Shown piece after piece: positions 1 to 9,910 of a stretch of 38,306 bases of DNA. Location: assembly GCF_019966495.1 (NCBI RefSeq), contig NZ_JAIMIA010000046.1:1-38306 (forward strand), given 5' to 3'. This DNA is from Tateyamaria pelophila. Its GTDB lineage: Bacteria > Pseudomonadota > Alphaproteobacteria > Rhodobacterales > Rhodobacteraceae. The position numbers were made by a program, and so were the translations under genes. The notes beneath the pieces were generated by a model. The model made no database searches and was not told the DNA's origin. It saw only the letters and a list, made by a program, of their open reading frames with translations. The stretch's first letter is position 1. Each line of letters begins with the position of its first letter.

Positions 1-410
1 TCAGACAGAGCCGCCCGGTTCTCTGCGGTCGCCAGTCCCTCGGTCTCGAACCGGCCCATCTGCGACGTGGATGCGGCATGCGCATCGACGGCACGGCCAC
101 CGACAACCTGGCGCATCACGGGATCGAGCGCGAGACGGTCGGCGTCATTGACGTCCCCGTATCCTGCCAACCGGCCGTAGACCGATTGCCGAAACAGCCC
201 GTCGAGCCGGTGGATCGTGTTCTTGCCACGGCGATTATCGCACAGGGCAGCAGACGCCAGATTGGACAGACCGAGCGCGTCATCAAGCTCGCGCATCACC
301 AGAAGGCCGCCATCCGAACTGAGCTGAGCGCCCCGGAATTCCAGCCGCACGCGAGGGTCAAAATCCACACGATCTGCCCGCTGCAAGCCCGCACCCTCTG
401 GGTGATCCAT
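1..410 (-). CDS. IS1380-family transposase, N-terminal part
   Basis: This is a DDE transposase of the IS1380 family; only the first ~136 residues are inside the window. The minus-strand translation starts MDHPEGAGLQRADRVDF and continues with the family hallmarks RLEFRGAQLSSDGGLL, MRELDDALGLSNLASAAL, NTIHRLDGLFRQSVYGRLAG and DPVMRQVVGGRAVDA. The catalytic acidic residues would lie further on, outside the window. The start at 410 is chosen because a GGAGG lies about 9 bases upstream; an in-frame ATG nine bases earlier overlaps that site and is less likely. The reading frame is open to the window edge, so the element may be intact and active. It points away from the RND gene it interrupts. Confidence 0.85.
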   Translation of the reverse strand, partial: MDHPEGAGLQRADRVDFDPRVRLEFRGAQLSSDGGLLVMRELDDALGLSNLASAALCDNRRGKNTIHRLDGLFRQSVYGRLAGYGDVNDADRLALDPVMRQVVGGRAVDAHAASTSQMGRFETEGLATAENRAALS

Positions 411-505
411 GAAACACATCCTCCGCAGCAACCAACGCCATGATATATATAGAAAATATCACGTTCAAGACAGCGAAATCAGAGATCCACTTGGGGAATG
501 CGGGA
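1..505 (-). mobile_element. IS1380-family insertion sequence, one end (cut by window start)
   Basis: The 5' part of an IS1380-type transposase gene is read on the minus strand, with about 95 bp of non-coding end beyond its start codon. The element seems to stop at about position 505, because an RND permease reading frame starts matching its family from codon PGATPSEV at about 507 onward. The exact end is inferred from where the RND homology begins. The partner terminal repeat and target duplication lie outside the window, so the boundary is good to a few bases only. Confidence 0.75.
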
Positions 506-3500
506 TCCAGGGGCAACCCCGTCCGAGGTTGCCGACGCGATCCTGACCCCGATCGAGGAACAGCTACAGGGATTGGGAGGCGTGCGCGAGCTGTCCTCGA
601 CCGCAAGTCAGGGGGTCGGCACGGTGCGTGCCGAGTTGCAAAGCAGCGCGAATATCACCGAGGTAAAGGACGATATCGAAGCCGAGGTTTCGCGCATCAC
701 GACTTTTCCGTCCGCCGCCGAACAACCCCGTGTGACGGAAGTGGAACCAACCGAGCTTGCCGTGGAATTTGCCATTTACGGTGACATTCCGCGCCAGACG
801 CTCAAGGCGCTGGCGCAGAAGATGCGCGACGATCTGACCGCGAAGGACGGGATCAGCCAGGTGCAAATCTCTGGCGTGCCGACGGATCAGATCGAGATTG
901 CCATTTCACGCGAAACTCTGTTGGCCTACGGCATTGGCTTTACCGAGCTCGCCGATCGCATCCGCGCGGCTAACCTGGACCTTTCGGGCGGCTCCATCGA
1001 CACGGGCCGAACAAGCTTTCAAGTGCGGACGCTGGGCGATGCCGACAGCGCGGACGACTATGCCGACACCGTTCTGTTCGCCGGTGAAAACGGGGCGCAG
1101 GTCAGATTGTCGGACATCGCCCAGCTGAGCGAAACGCTGGCCGAAGGATCGATCCGGGCGATGGTGGCGAGGCAGCCCGCAGTGTTCGTGCGGGTCAACC
1201 GGGCGGGCGGGGAGCAGGTACTGAAGCTGACCGAAAGCGCCATCGCCTATCTGGAGGACGAATTCGTCGCCGAATTGCCCGATACCGTGACCGCCGAGGT
1301 CTGGCGCAATTCGGGCGAACAGTTGCAGGGGCGGATCGACCTCTTGATGAAGAACGGCGCGATCGGGGCGGTCCTGATCCTGATCGTGCTGATGCTGTTT
1401 CTCGATCTGCGCATCGCAGCGTGGGTTTCGGTGGGTGTCGTGGTGGCGTTTCTGGGGGCCTTCGCGCCGATGCTGGTGTTTGGCACGACAATCAACCAGC
1501 TGTCTCTTTTCGGGTTCATTCTCGCGCTGGGGATTGTCGTGGATGACGCCATCGTTGTGGGCGAAAATATCTACAGCGAGCTGGAGAAGGGCGTGGGAAA
1601 TGCACGCGACGCTGCGGAACGCGGGATCATGCGGGTCTGGACGCCAATCCTGTTCTCGGTGACGACGACGATCCTTGCTTTTGTCCCGCTTTTGTTCATC
1701 CCCGGATCGTCCGGGTCTTTTATCGGGCCGGTGGCCGCCGTCGTGATCTACGTGCTGTTTCTGTCGCTGGTGGAGAGTTTCTTCGTGTTGCCGCATCACC
1801 TGTCCCATGTGACCCTGACAGCACCGCGCCGCTGGTCGCCCCGGCGGGCTACCGAAATTGCGCGCGGGGTCGTGGACCGGCGTTTGAAGCGTTTTATGGA
1901 CGGTCCGTTACGCAAGATCGTGCGCGGCTCGGTGGCCCATCCGATCTTCGTTTTTGTCGCTTCGGTGGCAATTGCGGTCATGACGGCCGGGCTGATTGCG
2001 GGCGGCGTCGTGCGGTTCACCTTCTTCCCGGCGATCGAAGGCAATTTTGTCACGGCCGAACTGACCTTTCCCGAAGGCACGAGCGAAGAGGAAACGCTAT
2101 TGCGAACGTTGCAACTGACCCAGGCCGCGCGCGCCACGGCGGACGGTTTCGGTAACGCCGATCTGCTTCAGGCGACATCAGTGCAGATCGGGTTTGCCGG
2201 GTCCGAGGGCGGCGGTGGCGGGAGCGGTGTGCAGACCGGCAATGTCGCGCGGGTCTCGGCACGGCTTTTGGATGCGGGTCAGCGGGAGATCACCGCCGGG
2301 CAATTTACCGAAGAATGGCGTCAGGCTGTAGGCGAGGTCGCGGGCGCGCGCACGCTGTCGTTTTCGTCCAGCCTTGTCGGCGTTGGGGCGGCGATCCGGC
2401 TGGAGGTGTCGGCCGAGGACGCGGACGCGCGCGGGGCGGTGGTCGGCCGTATCCGCGAGGCGCTCGCAACGCGGGACGGCGTGCAGGATATCCGCGACAG
2501 CTCGGCCGGATCGGCGCAGGAAATCGCAATCACCCTCACCGATGCCGCGGCAAGCTATGGCATCGACCTGCAGACTGTCGCGAACGAGGTACGAGGTGCG
2601 TTTTACGGCGTGACCGTGGACCAGATCGCGCGCAATCAGGAAGAGGTCGATGTGCGCCTGCGCCTGTCCGGCGCGCAACGTGACTCCATCTCCGATTTGA
2701 CCCGCCTGCGCATCGCCACGCCGAGCGGCCTGGTTCCGTTGACCACGCTGGCCAACCTGCAGTTCCAGCCGGTTCCGGTGAGCATCGAACGGATCGGCGG
2801 ACGCACCGTTATCACGCTGACGGCGGATGTGAATTCGGCAGTCACCACGGGGGGTGCGGAAACGCAGTATATCCTGAACGAGATCGTGCCGCAGCTATCG
2901 ACCGATTACCCGGATGTCGAGGTCAGTGTCGGGGGCGAGCAGGAGGAGTCCCAGCGCTTCACGTCTGCATTGGCCCTCAACTTCGTACTGGTTATCTTTG
3001 CCATTTATGCGGTGCTGTCGCTGGCATTCCAAAGTTATCTACGGCCGCTGGTCGTGCTTTTGACGGTGCCTTTCGGCATGGTAGGTGCGGTGCTTGGGCA
3101 TGCGGCGCTGGGGCTCGATTTGACTCTGCTGAGCATGTTCGGGGTGGTCGGCCTATCGGGCGTTCTGATGAACGGCGCGCTGCTGATGGTCGATTTCATG
3201 CGCGAGGTCGAACAGGATGGCGCGCACCCGCTCGATGCGGTGGAAGAGGCCGCGCTGCAGCGGTTCCGGGCGATCATCCTGACAACGCTGACCACCTTCC
3301 TCGGTATCACGCCGTTGATCCTCGAAACTTCGGTACAGGCGCAGTTCCTCATCCCAACGGCTGTCGCGCCCGGGTTTGGCGTTCTGTTCGCGTCGCTGTT
3401 GCAGATGGTGCTGGTGCCCGCCTATTCGTCGATCTTCGCGCGGCTGTTCCTTCTGGATTCGGACGGTAGAGCGCGCTCCGGAGCGACGGGGCGAACGCAC

Positions 3501-3512
3501 GAGGCCGGGTGA
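498..3512 (+). pseudogene. RND-family efflux permease, 5'-truncated by the IS1380 element
   Basis: This is a resistance-nodulation-division inner-membrane proton/drug antiporter that would work with a membrane-fusion protein and an outer-membrane channel. What remains is 1004 codons; intact relatives have about 1050. The first recognisable residues, PGATPSEVADAILTPIEEQL, normally lie about 50 residues in, after transmembrane helix 1 and the first periplasmic strand, and these are missing. The rest looks sound: a helix pair beginning near residue 284, the motif GFILALGIVVDDAIVVGENI with its conserved Asp pair, and the second half with the matching helix bundle. An ATG at 498 exists but falls in IS-derived sequence and has no convincing ribosome site. 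The missing 5' part is expected on the far side of the element. No partner fusion-protein gene is seen downstream. I call it a disrupted gene; a shortened product lacking helix 1 is unlikely to function. Confidence 0.8.
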
Positions 3513-4030
3513 ATTGCGGACGGATCGAACGCTTGCGGCGCGTGCACAATGAGCTCCCATGTCACTCTGAACGTGCTCGACGCCCCGTCCGAACGCGCCA
3601 CTACCAACATCGGCGGCGGAACGTCGGAACCGGAGGTCTTGCCTGCAATTGCCTCCGCATCTGGTGTGCCGGAGACCTGTCTGAACGGTTTCTATCACGC
3701 CGCCATTGCAGGCTGGGACGCGCATTTCACCCAAAAGCGGCAAACGTGACTCGGGCAAAACGCCGTTTCTTGTTCACACCACCGACTGCGTTTGAAAGCC
3801 GCTTCAGCGCAAGAAAACACGGATATTCTGCGGTCTTTCTGCAAAGCTGTAATCGATGACGCAAGATCTCCGGATGGGCGTTTGCCTCCAACCTGTTCAT
3901 GCGCATTGAAAGTCCGATCGGGAGGCGTTCGGTGACGTTTTCATCTGATCGGTGACGTCCAATTCAAACATCAGCCGACGACCGCATGTTCAAGCGACAT
4001 TCCTTCCACAAAAAAGGTCGCTACAGAATA
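3513..4030. other. Intergenic region between RND permease and TRAP operon
   Basis: About 500 bp hold no gene that I recognise. Short open frames exist on both strands (for example 3549-3749, plus) but match no family I know and have no clear ribosome site. The right half contains the repeats listed separately and probably carries the TRAP operon promoter; I could not fix a -35/-10 pair. Confidence 0.5.
3929..3958. repeat. Pair of 10-bp direct repeats, 20 bp apart
   Basis: TCGGTGACGT occurs at 3929-3938 and again, identically, at 3949-3958. The start-to-start distance of 20 bp is close to two helical turns, so both copies face the same side of the DNA, as binding sites of a dimeric regulator often do. 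It lies upstream of the TRAP transporter genes. Regulatory function is inference only. Confidence 0.45.
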
Positions 4031-4069
4031 TGTGCGCATGGTGAACTAAAATTTGTCTTGCGCACAAAT
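4031..4069. promoter_or_regulatory. Nested inverted repeats upstream of TRAP operon, candidate operator
   Basis: Two perfect inverted repeats overlap here: TGTGCGCA (4031-4038) with TGCGCACA (4059-4066), and ATTTGT (4051-4056) with ACAAAT (4064-4069) around a 7-base centre. The second has the TTGT...ACAA outline typical of operators of GntR-family regulators of the FCD type, which often control TRAP transporters. The site ends 15 bp before the first possible start codon of the TRAP genes. No regulator gene lies next to it in this window. Confidence 0.5.
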
Positions 4070-4083
4070 GCGACTCCCGTAAA

Positions 4084-4674
4084 GTGATCCAGACCGCGCA
4101 GGCGCAAATCTGCAGACACCTAACCTCTTGTGACTGGACATTGCTTTTGCGTTTGTATGTGAACATCATCGACAAGCTGAATGTGGTAGTAACTGCAATT
4201 GTCGGCGCGCTATTGGGCGTTGTCGCGTTGGCGGTGATGACGCAGGTTTTGGTGCGCTTTGTCCTGACGGCATTGAATATCAATATTTCTGCACCCTGGA
4301 CCGAAGAACTGGCCCGATACACCTTGATCTGGATGGTGTTTCTGGGTGCCGCGGTTGGCGTGCGCCACGCGCGGATGATCGCCTTGGAATTCGGTGTCCG
4401 CAAACTGCCTGCCCAGACAGGTGTGCCGGTCCGCTACGCAGTGATGATCCTGAGCATTGCCTTTTTTGGACTGCTTTTCATGGTCGGGATCGAATTCGTC
4501 GAGCTTGGAAAATCAGAGACCAGTCCGGTTTTGGGCATCACAAGAGATGCAGTCTACTGGGCCATGCCCGTGGGCATGGTTCTCATGATCCTTAACTCTC
4601 TGGCTCTGATCGCCGAAACGATCCTCGAGGGGCGCGATATCCGGTTTGCCTCCGACTTCGCTCCGGAGGATTGA
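4084..4674 (+). CDS. dctQ: TRAP transporter small permease (DctQ-type)
   Basis: Small membrane subunit of a tripartite ATP-independent periplasmic transporter. It pairs with the large permease to take up an organic acid using the sodium or proton gradient. The protein has four hydrophobic helices, the second followed by the DctQ-type segment SAPWTEELARYTLIWMVFLG and then GVRHARMIALEF. The longest frame starts at a GTG at 4084 and gives 196 residues; a GTG at 4159 (VNIIDKLN) lies closer to where the family usually begins, giving 171 residues. Neither start has a strong ribosome site, so the start is uncertain. The stop codon is one base ahead of the DctM start, so translation is likely coupled. 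The substrate cannot be told from this subunit. Confidence 0.88.
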   Translation: MIQTAQAQICRHLTSCDWTLLLRLYVNIIDKLNVVVTAIVGALLGVVALAVMTQVLVRFVLTALNINISAPWTEELARYTLIWMVFLGAAVGVRHARMIALEFGVRKLPAQTGVPVRYAVMILSIAFFGLLFMVGIEFVELGKSETSPVLGITRDAVYWAMPVGMVLMILNSLALIAETILEGRDIRFASDFAPED

Positions 4675-4675
4675 T

Positions 4676-5947
4676 ATGATCCTTTTGGTTTCCGTTCTTC
4701 TTGTCCTGTTTGTCGCCAGCGTGCCGATTGCGATGTCGCTTGGCCTTGCGGCGATCCCGACGCTTGTCGAGAAGAACATTCCTTTCATTGCCATTCCGCA
4801 GGTGATATTTGAATCGCTGGACAGTTTCGCCCTGATGGCGCTGCCGCTTTACGTGCTGGCGGGGCGGTTGATGCAACATGGCGGCATCGCGCGGCGGCTT
4901 GTCGACCTTGCCAAAGCGTTGGTCAGTTGGGTGCGTGGTGGACTGGCCGCAGCGGTTGTCATGACGTCAATGTTGTTCGCAACGATCTCCGGCTCGTCGG
5001 CGGCGACGGCCGCAGCGATCGGGTCGATGCTGATCCCCGAGATGGAAAAGCAGAAATATCCGCGCCCCTTCAGCGCCGCGACCACGGCCGCCTCGGGGGA
5101 GTTGGGTGTCATCATTCCCCCCTCGGTCGCCATGGTGATTTATGGCGTGATCACAGGCATCTCGATCACAGACCTGTTTATCGCCGGGTTCCTTCCGGGT
5201 TTGATGGTGGGGGCATCGCTGATGACAACCGCGATCCTCGTCTCCTGGATCATGGGCTACGGAGAACGCCAACCCTTTGAACTGGGCCCATGGGCGCGCG
5301 CGGTATCGTTGGCATTCTGGCAGGCATCGCTGTCGCTGTTCATGCCGATCATCATTCTGGGCGGTATTTTTGGCGGCATCTTCACCGCGACCGAAGCGGC
5401 CGTGGTTGCCGTGTTCTATGCGCTGATCCTGAGCTTGTTCGTCTACCGGGAGATTTCGTTCAAGGAGCTTCCCCGTATTTTCGCAAGTGCGGCGGTCACG
5501 TCTTCGGTTGTCATGATCATCGTCGCCTTCGCCGCGATGTTTGCCTTTGCCCTGCATCTGTTGCGGGCCCCGCAACAGATCGGCATGCTGCTGACCACGG
5601 TCACCGAAAACCCGATCTACTTTTTGCTGCTTGTGAACATTTTCCTGCTGGTGGTGGGCATGTTCATGGAAACCTTTGCCGCCATCGTCATTCTTGGCCC
5701 GATCTTGTCGCCCATCGCGGTGAGCTACGGTGTGGATCCAGTCCATTTCGGAATGATCATGATCGTAAATCTTGCCGTTGGAATGGTCACGCCGCCGGTC
5801 GGTGTGAACCTTTTCATCGCATGTGGAATTGCACGCATCAGCATGGAGCAACTGATGCGGCCGCTCGCGGTGTTCTTGATGGTCCTTATCGCGAACCTGA
5901 TGGTCATCACCTACGTCCCGGGCATTTCGCTTGCCTTGCTCCGCTAA
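4676..5947 (+). CDS. dctM: TRAP transporter large permease (DctM-type)
   Basis: Large membrane subunit of the TRAP transporter, forming the ion-coupled transport path with DctQ. It has 423 residues, a normal length, with about twelve hydrophobic helices. Family features visible are GGIARRLVDLAKALVSWVRG, SMLFATISGSSAATAAAIGS with the conserved serine-rich turn, the PSVAMVIYG segment, and the second-half GMVTPPVGVNLFIA motif. The start at 4676 is chosen over an in-frame TTG 30 bases earlier because GGAGG at 4665-4669 is correctly spaced. It directly follows dctQ and is followed after 25 bp by the binding-protein gene. Confidence 0.95.
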   Translation: MILLVSVLLVLFVASVPIAMSLGLAAIPTLVEKNIPFIAIPQVIFESLDSFALMALPLYVLAGRLMQHGGIARRLVDLAKALVSWVRGGLAAAVVMTSMLFATISGSSAATAAAIGSMLIPEMEKQKYPRPFSAATTAASGELGVIIPPSVAMVIYGVITGISITDLFIAGFLPGLMVGASLMTTAILVSWIMGYGERQPFELGPWARAVSLAFWQASLSLFMPIIILGGIFGGIFTATEAAVVAVFYALILSLFVYREISFKELPRIFASAAVTSSVVMIIVAFAAMFAFALHLLRAPQQIGMLLTTVTENPIYFLLLVNIFLLVVGMFMETFAAIVILGPILSPIAVSYGVDPVHFGMIMIVNLAVGMVTPPVGVNLFIACGIARISMEQLMRPLAVFLMVLIANLMVITYVPGISLALLR

Positions 5948-5972
5948 CCAAAAAACAGGGAGAATTACTGTA

Positions 5973-6965
5973 ATGAAATTCAGACATACCGTCTTTGGAG
6001 CCGCCGCAGCACTGGTGGTTGCCGCAGGTTCCGTGCAGGCGCAAGAGTATACCATGACGATGGCGCATGTTCTGAGCGATCAGAGCCCGTACCAGGTTAC
6101 CCTCAACGAATTCAAATCACTGGTCGAAGAACGCTCAGGCGGCGACATCGCGGTTGAGATCCAGTGCTGCGGACAAGCAGGCAATGAAACCCGTGCCATC
6201 CAGTCGATGCGCACAGGCATTCTGACCGGTGGTTTTGTGGGCGGTTCGACGCTGGAAACGATCGTGCCGGCTTACCGCGTTCTGTCCCTGCCATATCTGT
6301 TCGAAGACAAGGAGCAGGCATATGAGGTTCTGCAAAGCGACATGGGTCGTGAAATGCTGGATCTGCTCGGTGAATACGGAATGTACGGTCTTGGCTTCGG
6401 CTCGATTTACGAACGCTCCGTTGCATCCAAAGCCCCTGCGCGGGTCGCATCCATCGAAGACATGCAGGGCCTGAAAATCCGCGTATTGCCGACACCGGGT
6501 TTCGTGGAAGCCTACAAGGCGATGGGCACGCAGCCGACGCCGATGTCGTATGGGGAGCTGTTCATGGCGATCCAGAACAACGTCGTCGACGCGCTTGAAA
6601 TCTCACCGGACGCGATTGTCGCAGATGGGTTCTACGAAACCGTCAACACCTACACCATGACGAAGGCGCACCAGTCCACCACTGTGATGGTTCTGTCGAA
6701 AGCGTGGTGGGACGCTTTGCCCGCCGAGATGCAGGAGCTGATCCAAACAGCCGCAACAGATGCAATCGCCGTTGGTATCGAGGCCCATGATGCGCTTGCA
6801 GATGCCGGTATGGTCACGGCTCAAGAAGCCGGTGTCGAAATCCTCGAACCCGATCTCACGCCGTTCATGGTGGAGGCCAAGAAAAGCTGGGACATCATCC
6901 TGACCGACCAGCCGGAAGCGACCGAATTCAAGAACCGCTTTGAGGCGTTCATGGGCTCCAACTGA
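5973..6965 (+). CDS. dctP: TRAP transporter periplasmic substrate-binding protein (DctP-type)
   Basis: Extracytoplasmic solute receptor of the TRAP system, 330 residues. A signal peptide with cleavage after VQA (about residue 23) precedes the mature start QEYTMTMAHVLSDQSPYQ. The fold's conserved elements are present: LKIRVLPTPGFVEAYKAMG with Arg170, which in this family usually binds the carboxylate of the ligand, and the segment PMSYGELFMAIQNNVVDALE. The ligand is therefore probably a carboxylic acid, identity unknown. The start at 5973 follows AGGGAGAA at suitable distance. A mature-region pair Cys-Cys (IQCCGQ) is unusual for a periplasmic protein. It is the last gene of the operon and is followed by a hairpin terminator. 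Confidence 0.93.
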   Translation: MKFRHTVFGAAAALVVAAGSVQAQEYTMTMAHVLSDQSPYQVTLNEFKSLVEERSGGDIAVEIQCCGQAGNETRAIQSMRTGILTGGFVGGSTLETIVPAYRVLSLPYLFEDKEQAYEVLQSDMGREMLDLLGEYGMYGLGFGSIYERSVASKAPARVASIEDMQGLKIRVLPTPGFVEAYKAMGTQPTPMSYGELFMAIQNNVVDALEISPDAIVADGFYETVNTYTMTKAHQSTTVMVLSKAWWDALPAEMQELIQTAATDAIAVGIEAHDALADAGMVTAQEAGVEILEPDLTPFMVEAKKSWDIILTDQPEATEFKNRFEAFMGSN

Positions 6966-6988
6966 TCCGATTGATCACTGAGTTGGAG

Positions 6989-7017
6989 AGGGGCGGCCAT
7001 CACGGTCGCCCCTTTCC
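6989..7017 (+). terminator. Rho-independent terminator after TRAP operon
   Basis: A stem of nine pairs, GGGGCGGCC (6990-6998) with GGTCGCCCC (7004-7012), one of them G-T, closes a five-base loop and is followed by TTT. It lies 24 bases after the binding-protein stop codon. The T run is short, but the position and GC-rich stem fit. Confidence 0.75.
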
Positions 7018-7281
7018 TCGAAGTTCACCCCTGCCGATGACACCCCCAGAGCTCCATGGTGCAGGCGCTTTCGAATGGATGTTCTGGAGTTCGCGTCACC
7101 CCTTCGCTGAGAGACGCGTTTCACGATCGTTTTAAAAAATTGGGCGCTTGGTTAACCGTTTCGAGACTGGACGTCTTTTAAACCACACACAAAGCGCTCC
7201 AAGGGCCAACGCGGACAACTGATGTAATCAGTGGCGACTTCAGTCATGGCTTGCATGGCAGCCTCGTGAAAGCTGCGTTGA

Positions 7282-9357
7282 TCAGTCATCTGTTTCTTGA
7301 TTACACGTGGTCACGAGGACGGTTTGGGGGCGCACAGTAATTTGCCCCGAAACGAGTTCAGGCGTCGAAGGACTGTCCCGGCCGCTGTCGAAGCGCAGAT
7401 GCCATTCCCCTTCAGTTAGGCGGAATTCACAAGCTTCGCCAGCGTTGAGAATGATGAGGATGTCTTGGCCGGTCTCCGTGCGCGTGCGCTGGCCGAAACA
7501 TCGAAGACCACCATCGTCCCAGTCGGCTTGCGTCATCCGGCGACCTTCGGGATGGAACCAATGAGTTTGATTGCGGCCTTCGTTTTCCTCCGCCCGGGCG
7601 AACCGGCGTTGAACATAGCTCGAAAGGGACCGCCGCAGGGCCAGTGCATCTGACAAGGACTGCGTGATCCCGTCCCGGGCGCTTTCCCAATCCAGCCAAG
7701 CGAGATCGTTGTCCTGACAATAGGCGTTGTTATTGCCGTTCTGCGTGTGCCCCAATTCGTCTCCTGCCAGGATCATCGGCACACCCTGGGCCATGGCAAT
7801 CGTGGCGAGCATGGCGCGAACACGGGTTTCGCGCGCAGTGAGGATGGCGGGATCGTCCGACGGCCCTTCAACCCCGAAATTGTCAGACAGGTTGTGGTTG
7901 TGGCCGTCCTTGTTCTCCTCGCCGTTCGCATCATTGTGCTTTTCGGTATAGCTTGCCGTGTCCCAAAGGGTGAATCCATCATGCGCTGCGACGAAGTTGA
8001 TCGAGGAAGTGGCCGGGCGGTGCGAATGGTCGAACTGTACCGGCGATCCCGAAAGGCGTTCCGCCACCGCAGGCACAAGCGATTCATCGCCCCGCCAATA
8101 AGCCCGGATGTCATCACGGGCCTGATCATTCCATTCGCGGAATGGCCAGGGGAACCCGCCAACCTGATACCCTTCGTATCCGACATCCCAGGGCTCAGCT
8201 ATCAGTTTCACGCTCGACAGCACCGGGTCCTGCCGGATCGCCGCAAAGAATGACCCTTCTCTTTCGAAACCGGTTGCCTCGCGTCCGAGGGTCGATGCAA
8301 GATCGAAACGAAACCCATCCACATGCATGACCTCGACCCAATACCGCAGTGAATCCATCACCATGCGCAAGACCATGGGATGTTCGACATTCAGCGTGTT
8401 TCCGCAACCAGTCGTGTCAAAACTATGCCGCGGGTTCTCGGGCGAGAGCAGGTAGTAGGCTGCGTTGTCTATACCACGGAATGACAAAGTGGGTCCGTTT
8501 TCGTTTCCCTCGCATGTGTGGTTGTAGACCACATCGAGGATCACCTCGATCCCGGCATTGTGGAACCGGTCGATGGCGTGCCGTATCTCGCGCACGTCCC
8601 ATGATTTGAGATAGCGCGCGTGTGGTGCAAAGAAGGACAGCGTGTTGTAGCCCCAATAATTGCGCAAGCCTTGTTCGATCAGATGGCGATCATCCAGATA
8701 GGCATGTATCGGCAGCAGTTCGATGGCCGTGATGCCGATGCGTAGAAGATGGTCGATAATCGGCGGGCTTGCCAACGCAGTGAATGTGCCGCGGTCAGCC
8801 TGCGCAATTCCCGGGTGGCGCATGGTCAGGCCACGCAGATGGGCCTCGTATATTACCGTTTTGGTCCATGGCGTCTTCAGGGCATTTGATCGATCCCACG
8901 TATCCAGATCACCCACCACCACACCTTTCGGCATGTAGGGCGCGCTGTCGCGGGTATCGCAGATCATATCATTTTCATCGACCTTGTAGCCGAACAGGGC
9001 GTCATCCCACTGCAACGCGCCCATCATCGCGCGCGCATACGGATCCAGTAACAGCTTTGCGGAATTGAACCGATGACCCTCCTCAGGTGCATATGCACCA
9101 TGCACCCGGTAGCCATAGCGCTGACCTTCCTGGAGATCCGGTAAGAAGCCGTACCAGATGCCGCCTTCCATGTCCGGCAATGGCCCGCAGAACAACTGTT
9201 GTCTGCCGGTTTCGTCAAACAGGCACAGGTCAACCTGGGTTGCGTTCTCCGAAAACAGGGCGAAGTTTACGCCGCCATCCCGAAGCGTTGCCCCCAATTC
9301 ATCGACGCGCGCCAATGAGGCGTCAAAAGTCGCACCGGAAACACTGAAATCTTCCAT
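7282..9357 (-). CDS. glgX: Glycogen debranching enzyme GlgX (isoamylase type, GH13)
   Basis: Hydrolyses alpha-1,6 branch links in glycogen limit dextrins in the cytoplasm. It has 691 residues, the usual length. An N-terminal CBM48-type domain (about 15-120, with GATLRDGGVNFALFSENA) is followed by the GH13 barrel. Visible GH13 regions are DVVYNHTCEGNE (region I), DGFRFDLAS with the nucleophile Asp (region II), LIAEPWDVG with the acid Glu (region III) and FVAAHDGFTLWD (region IV). The typical ENKDGHNHNLSDNFG and NGNNNAYCQDND segments are also present. The gene stands alone on the minus strand, without glgA, glgB, glgC or glgP next to it in this window. GGAAATGAGCG upstream of the ATG may serve as ribosome site. 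Confidence 0.96.
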   Translation of the reverse strand: MEDFSVSGATFDASLARVDELGATLRDGGVNFALFSENATQVDLCLFDETGRQQLFCGPLPDMEGGIWYGFLPDLQEGQRYGYRVHGAYAPEEGHRFNSAKLLLDPYARAMMGALQWDDALFGYKVDENDMICDTRDSAPYMPKGVVVGDLDTWDRSNALKTPWTKTVIYEAHLRGLTMRHPGIAQADRGTFTALASPPIIDHLLRIGITAIELLPIHAYLDDRHLIEQGLRNYWGYNTLSFFAPHARYLKSWDVREIRHAIDRFHNAGIEVILDVVYNHTCEGNENGPTLSFRGIDNAAYYLLSPENPRHSFDTTGCGNTLNVEHPMVLRMVMDSLRYWVEVMHVDGFRFDLASTLGREATGFEREGSFFAAIRQDPVLSSVKLIAEPWDVGYEGYQVGGFPWPFREWNDQARDDIRAYWRGDESLVPAVAERLSGSPVQFDHSHRPATSSINFVAAHDGFTLWDTASYTEKHNDANGEENKDGHNHNLSDNFGVEGPSDDPAILTARETRVRAMLATIAMAQGVPMILAGDELGHTQNGNNNAYCQDNDLAWLDWESARDGITQSLSDALALRRSLSSYVQRRFARAEENEGRNQTHWFHPEGRRMTQADWDDGGLRCFGQRTRTETGQDILIILNAGEACEFRLTEGEWHLRFDSGRDSPSTPELVSGQITVRPQTVLVTTCNQETDD

Positions 9358-9910
9358 ATGGTTCGCTCATTTCCGCCCGACAGGCCCTTGATTTTACGAT
9401 AAGGCCCGACGCGCCGTCCACGTGACCGTTTGACGTATTGCATAGCGTCACCGCGCGCGAGCATTCCGAGGATGTCCCCTGCTTGGCCGCCCAAACCCGC
9501 TTTTCGGCTTCGGTGGATCAAACCCGATCCTCTGTCCGACGCGCAAGCGCACACTCTGCGTCGGAATGCCATTGCAGGTTCGTGGGTTTGTCAACACGAC
9601 GCAACCCTGACGCGCCACAGTTCCGCGCATAAACAAGCATGGTTGGTACCAAATTGCGCATTGACGTCATGACCTGCTTACCTGTGGAGTGATATTACGC
9701 AGTGAAACGCAGGCGTTCGCAATAGGTTCCCGGTGCCTTGAGGCCGGGTAAAACCGCGATATGATTTTGGTGTCCTGCCGCATATCTGCTTTTGCCAGAT
9801 CTGTTCAGATAGGGCCTCCTGCTGACAATACCGTTTTGAGTTTTCATACCTCAGGAACCTTCTCGCTCAAACCGCGTTGCTTAAATTCAATATTTGGGGT
9901 GGGCATAGCG
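9358..9910. other. Intergenic region between divergent glgX and the flavoprotein gene
   Basis: About 550 bp between two genes that point away from each other, so it should hold both promoters. No gene is recognised; short open frames on both strands look like chance. A small hairpin CCCGG/CCGGG lies near 9729-9748. No operator or promoter could be assigned with confidence. Confidence 0.45.

Noticed and set aside
906-1808. 300-codon open frame on the minus strand inside the RND gene
   Set aside because: His/Gln/Asp-rich composition and perfect overlap with a well-conserved permease region show it is a shadow of the plus-strand gene. The same applies to the minus-strand frame at 4967-6055 opposite dctM.
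9721-9758. Possible cobalamin riboswitch start (AGGTTCCCGG, small hairpin, GGTAAAACCGCGA)
   Set aside because: The rest of the conserved core (GGGAAxxCGGTG, the CCCGCxACTG stretch and the B12 box) is missing, and the downstream gene is not a cobalamin gene.
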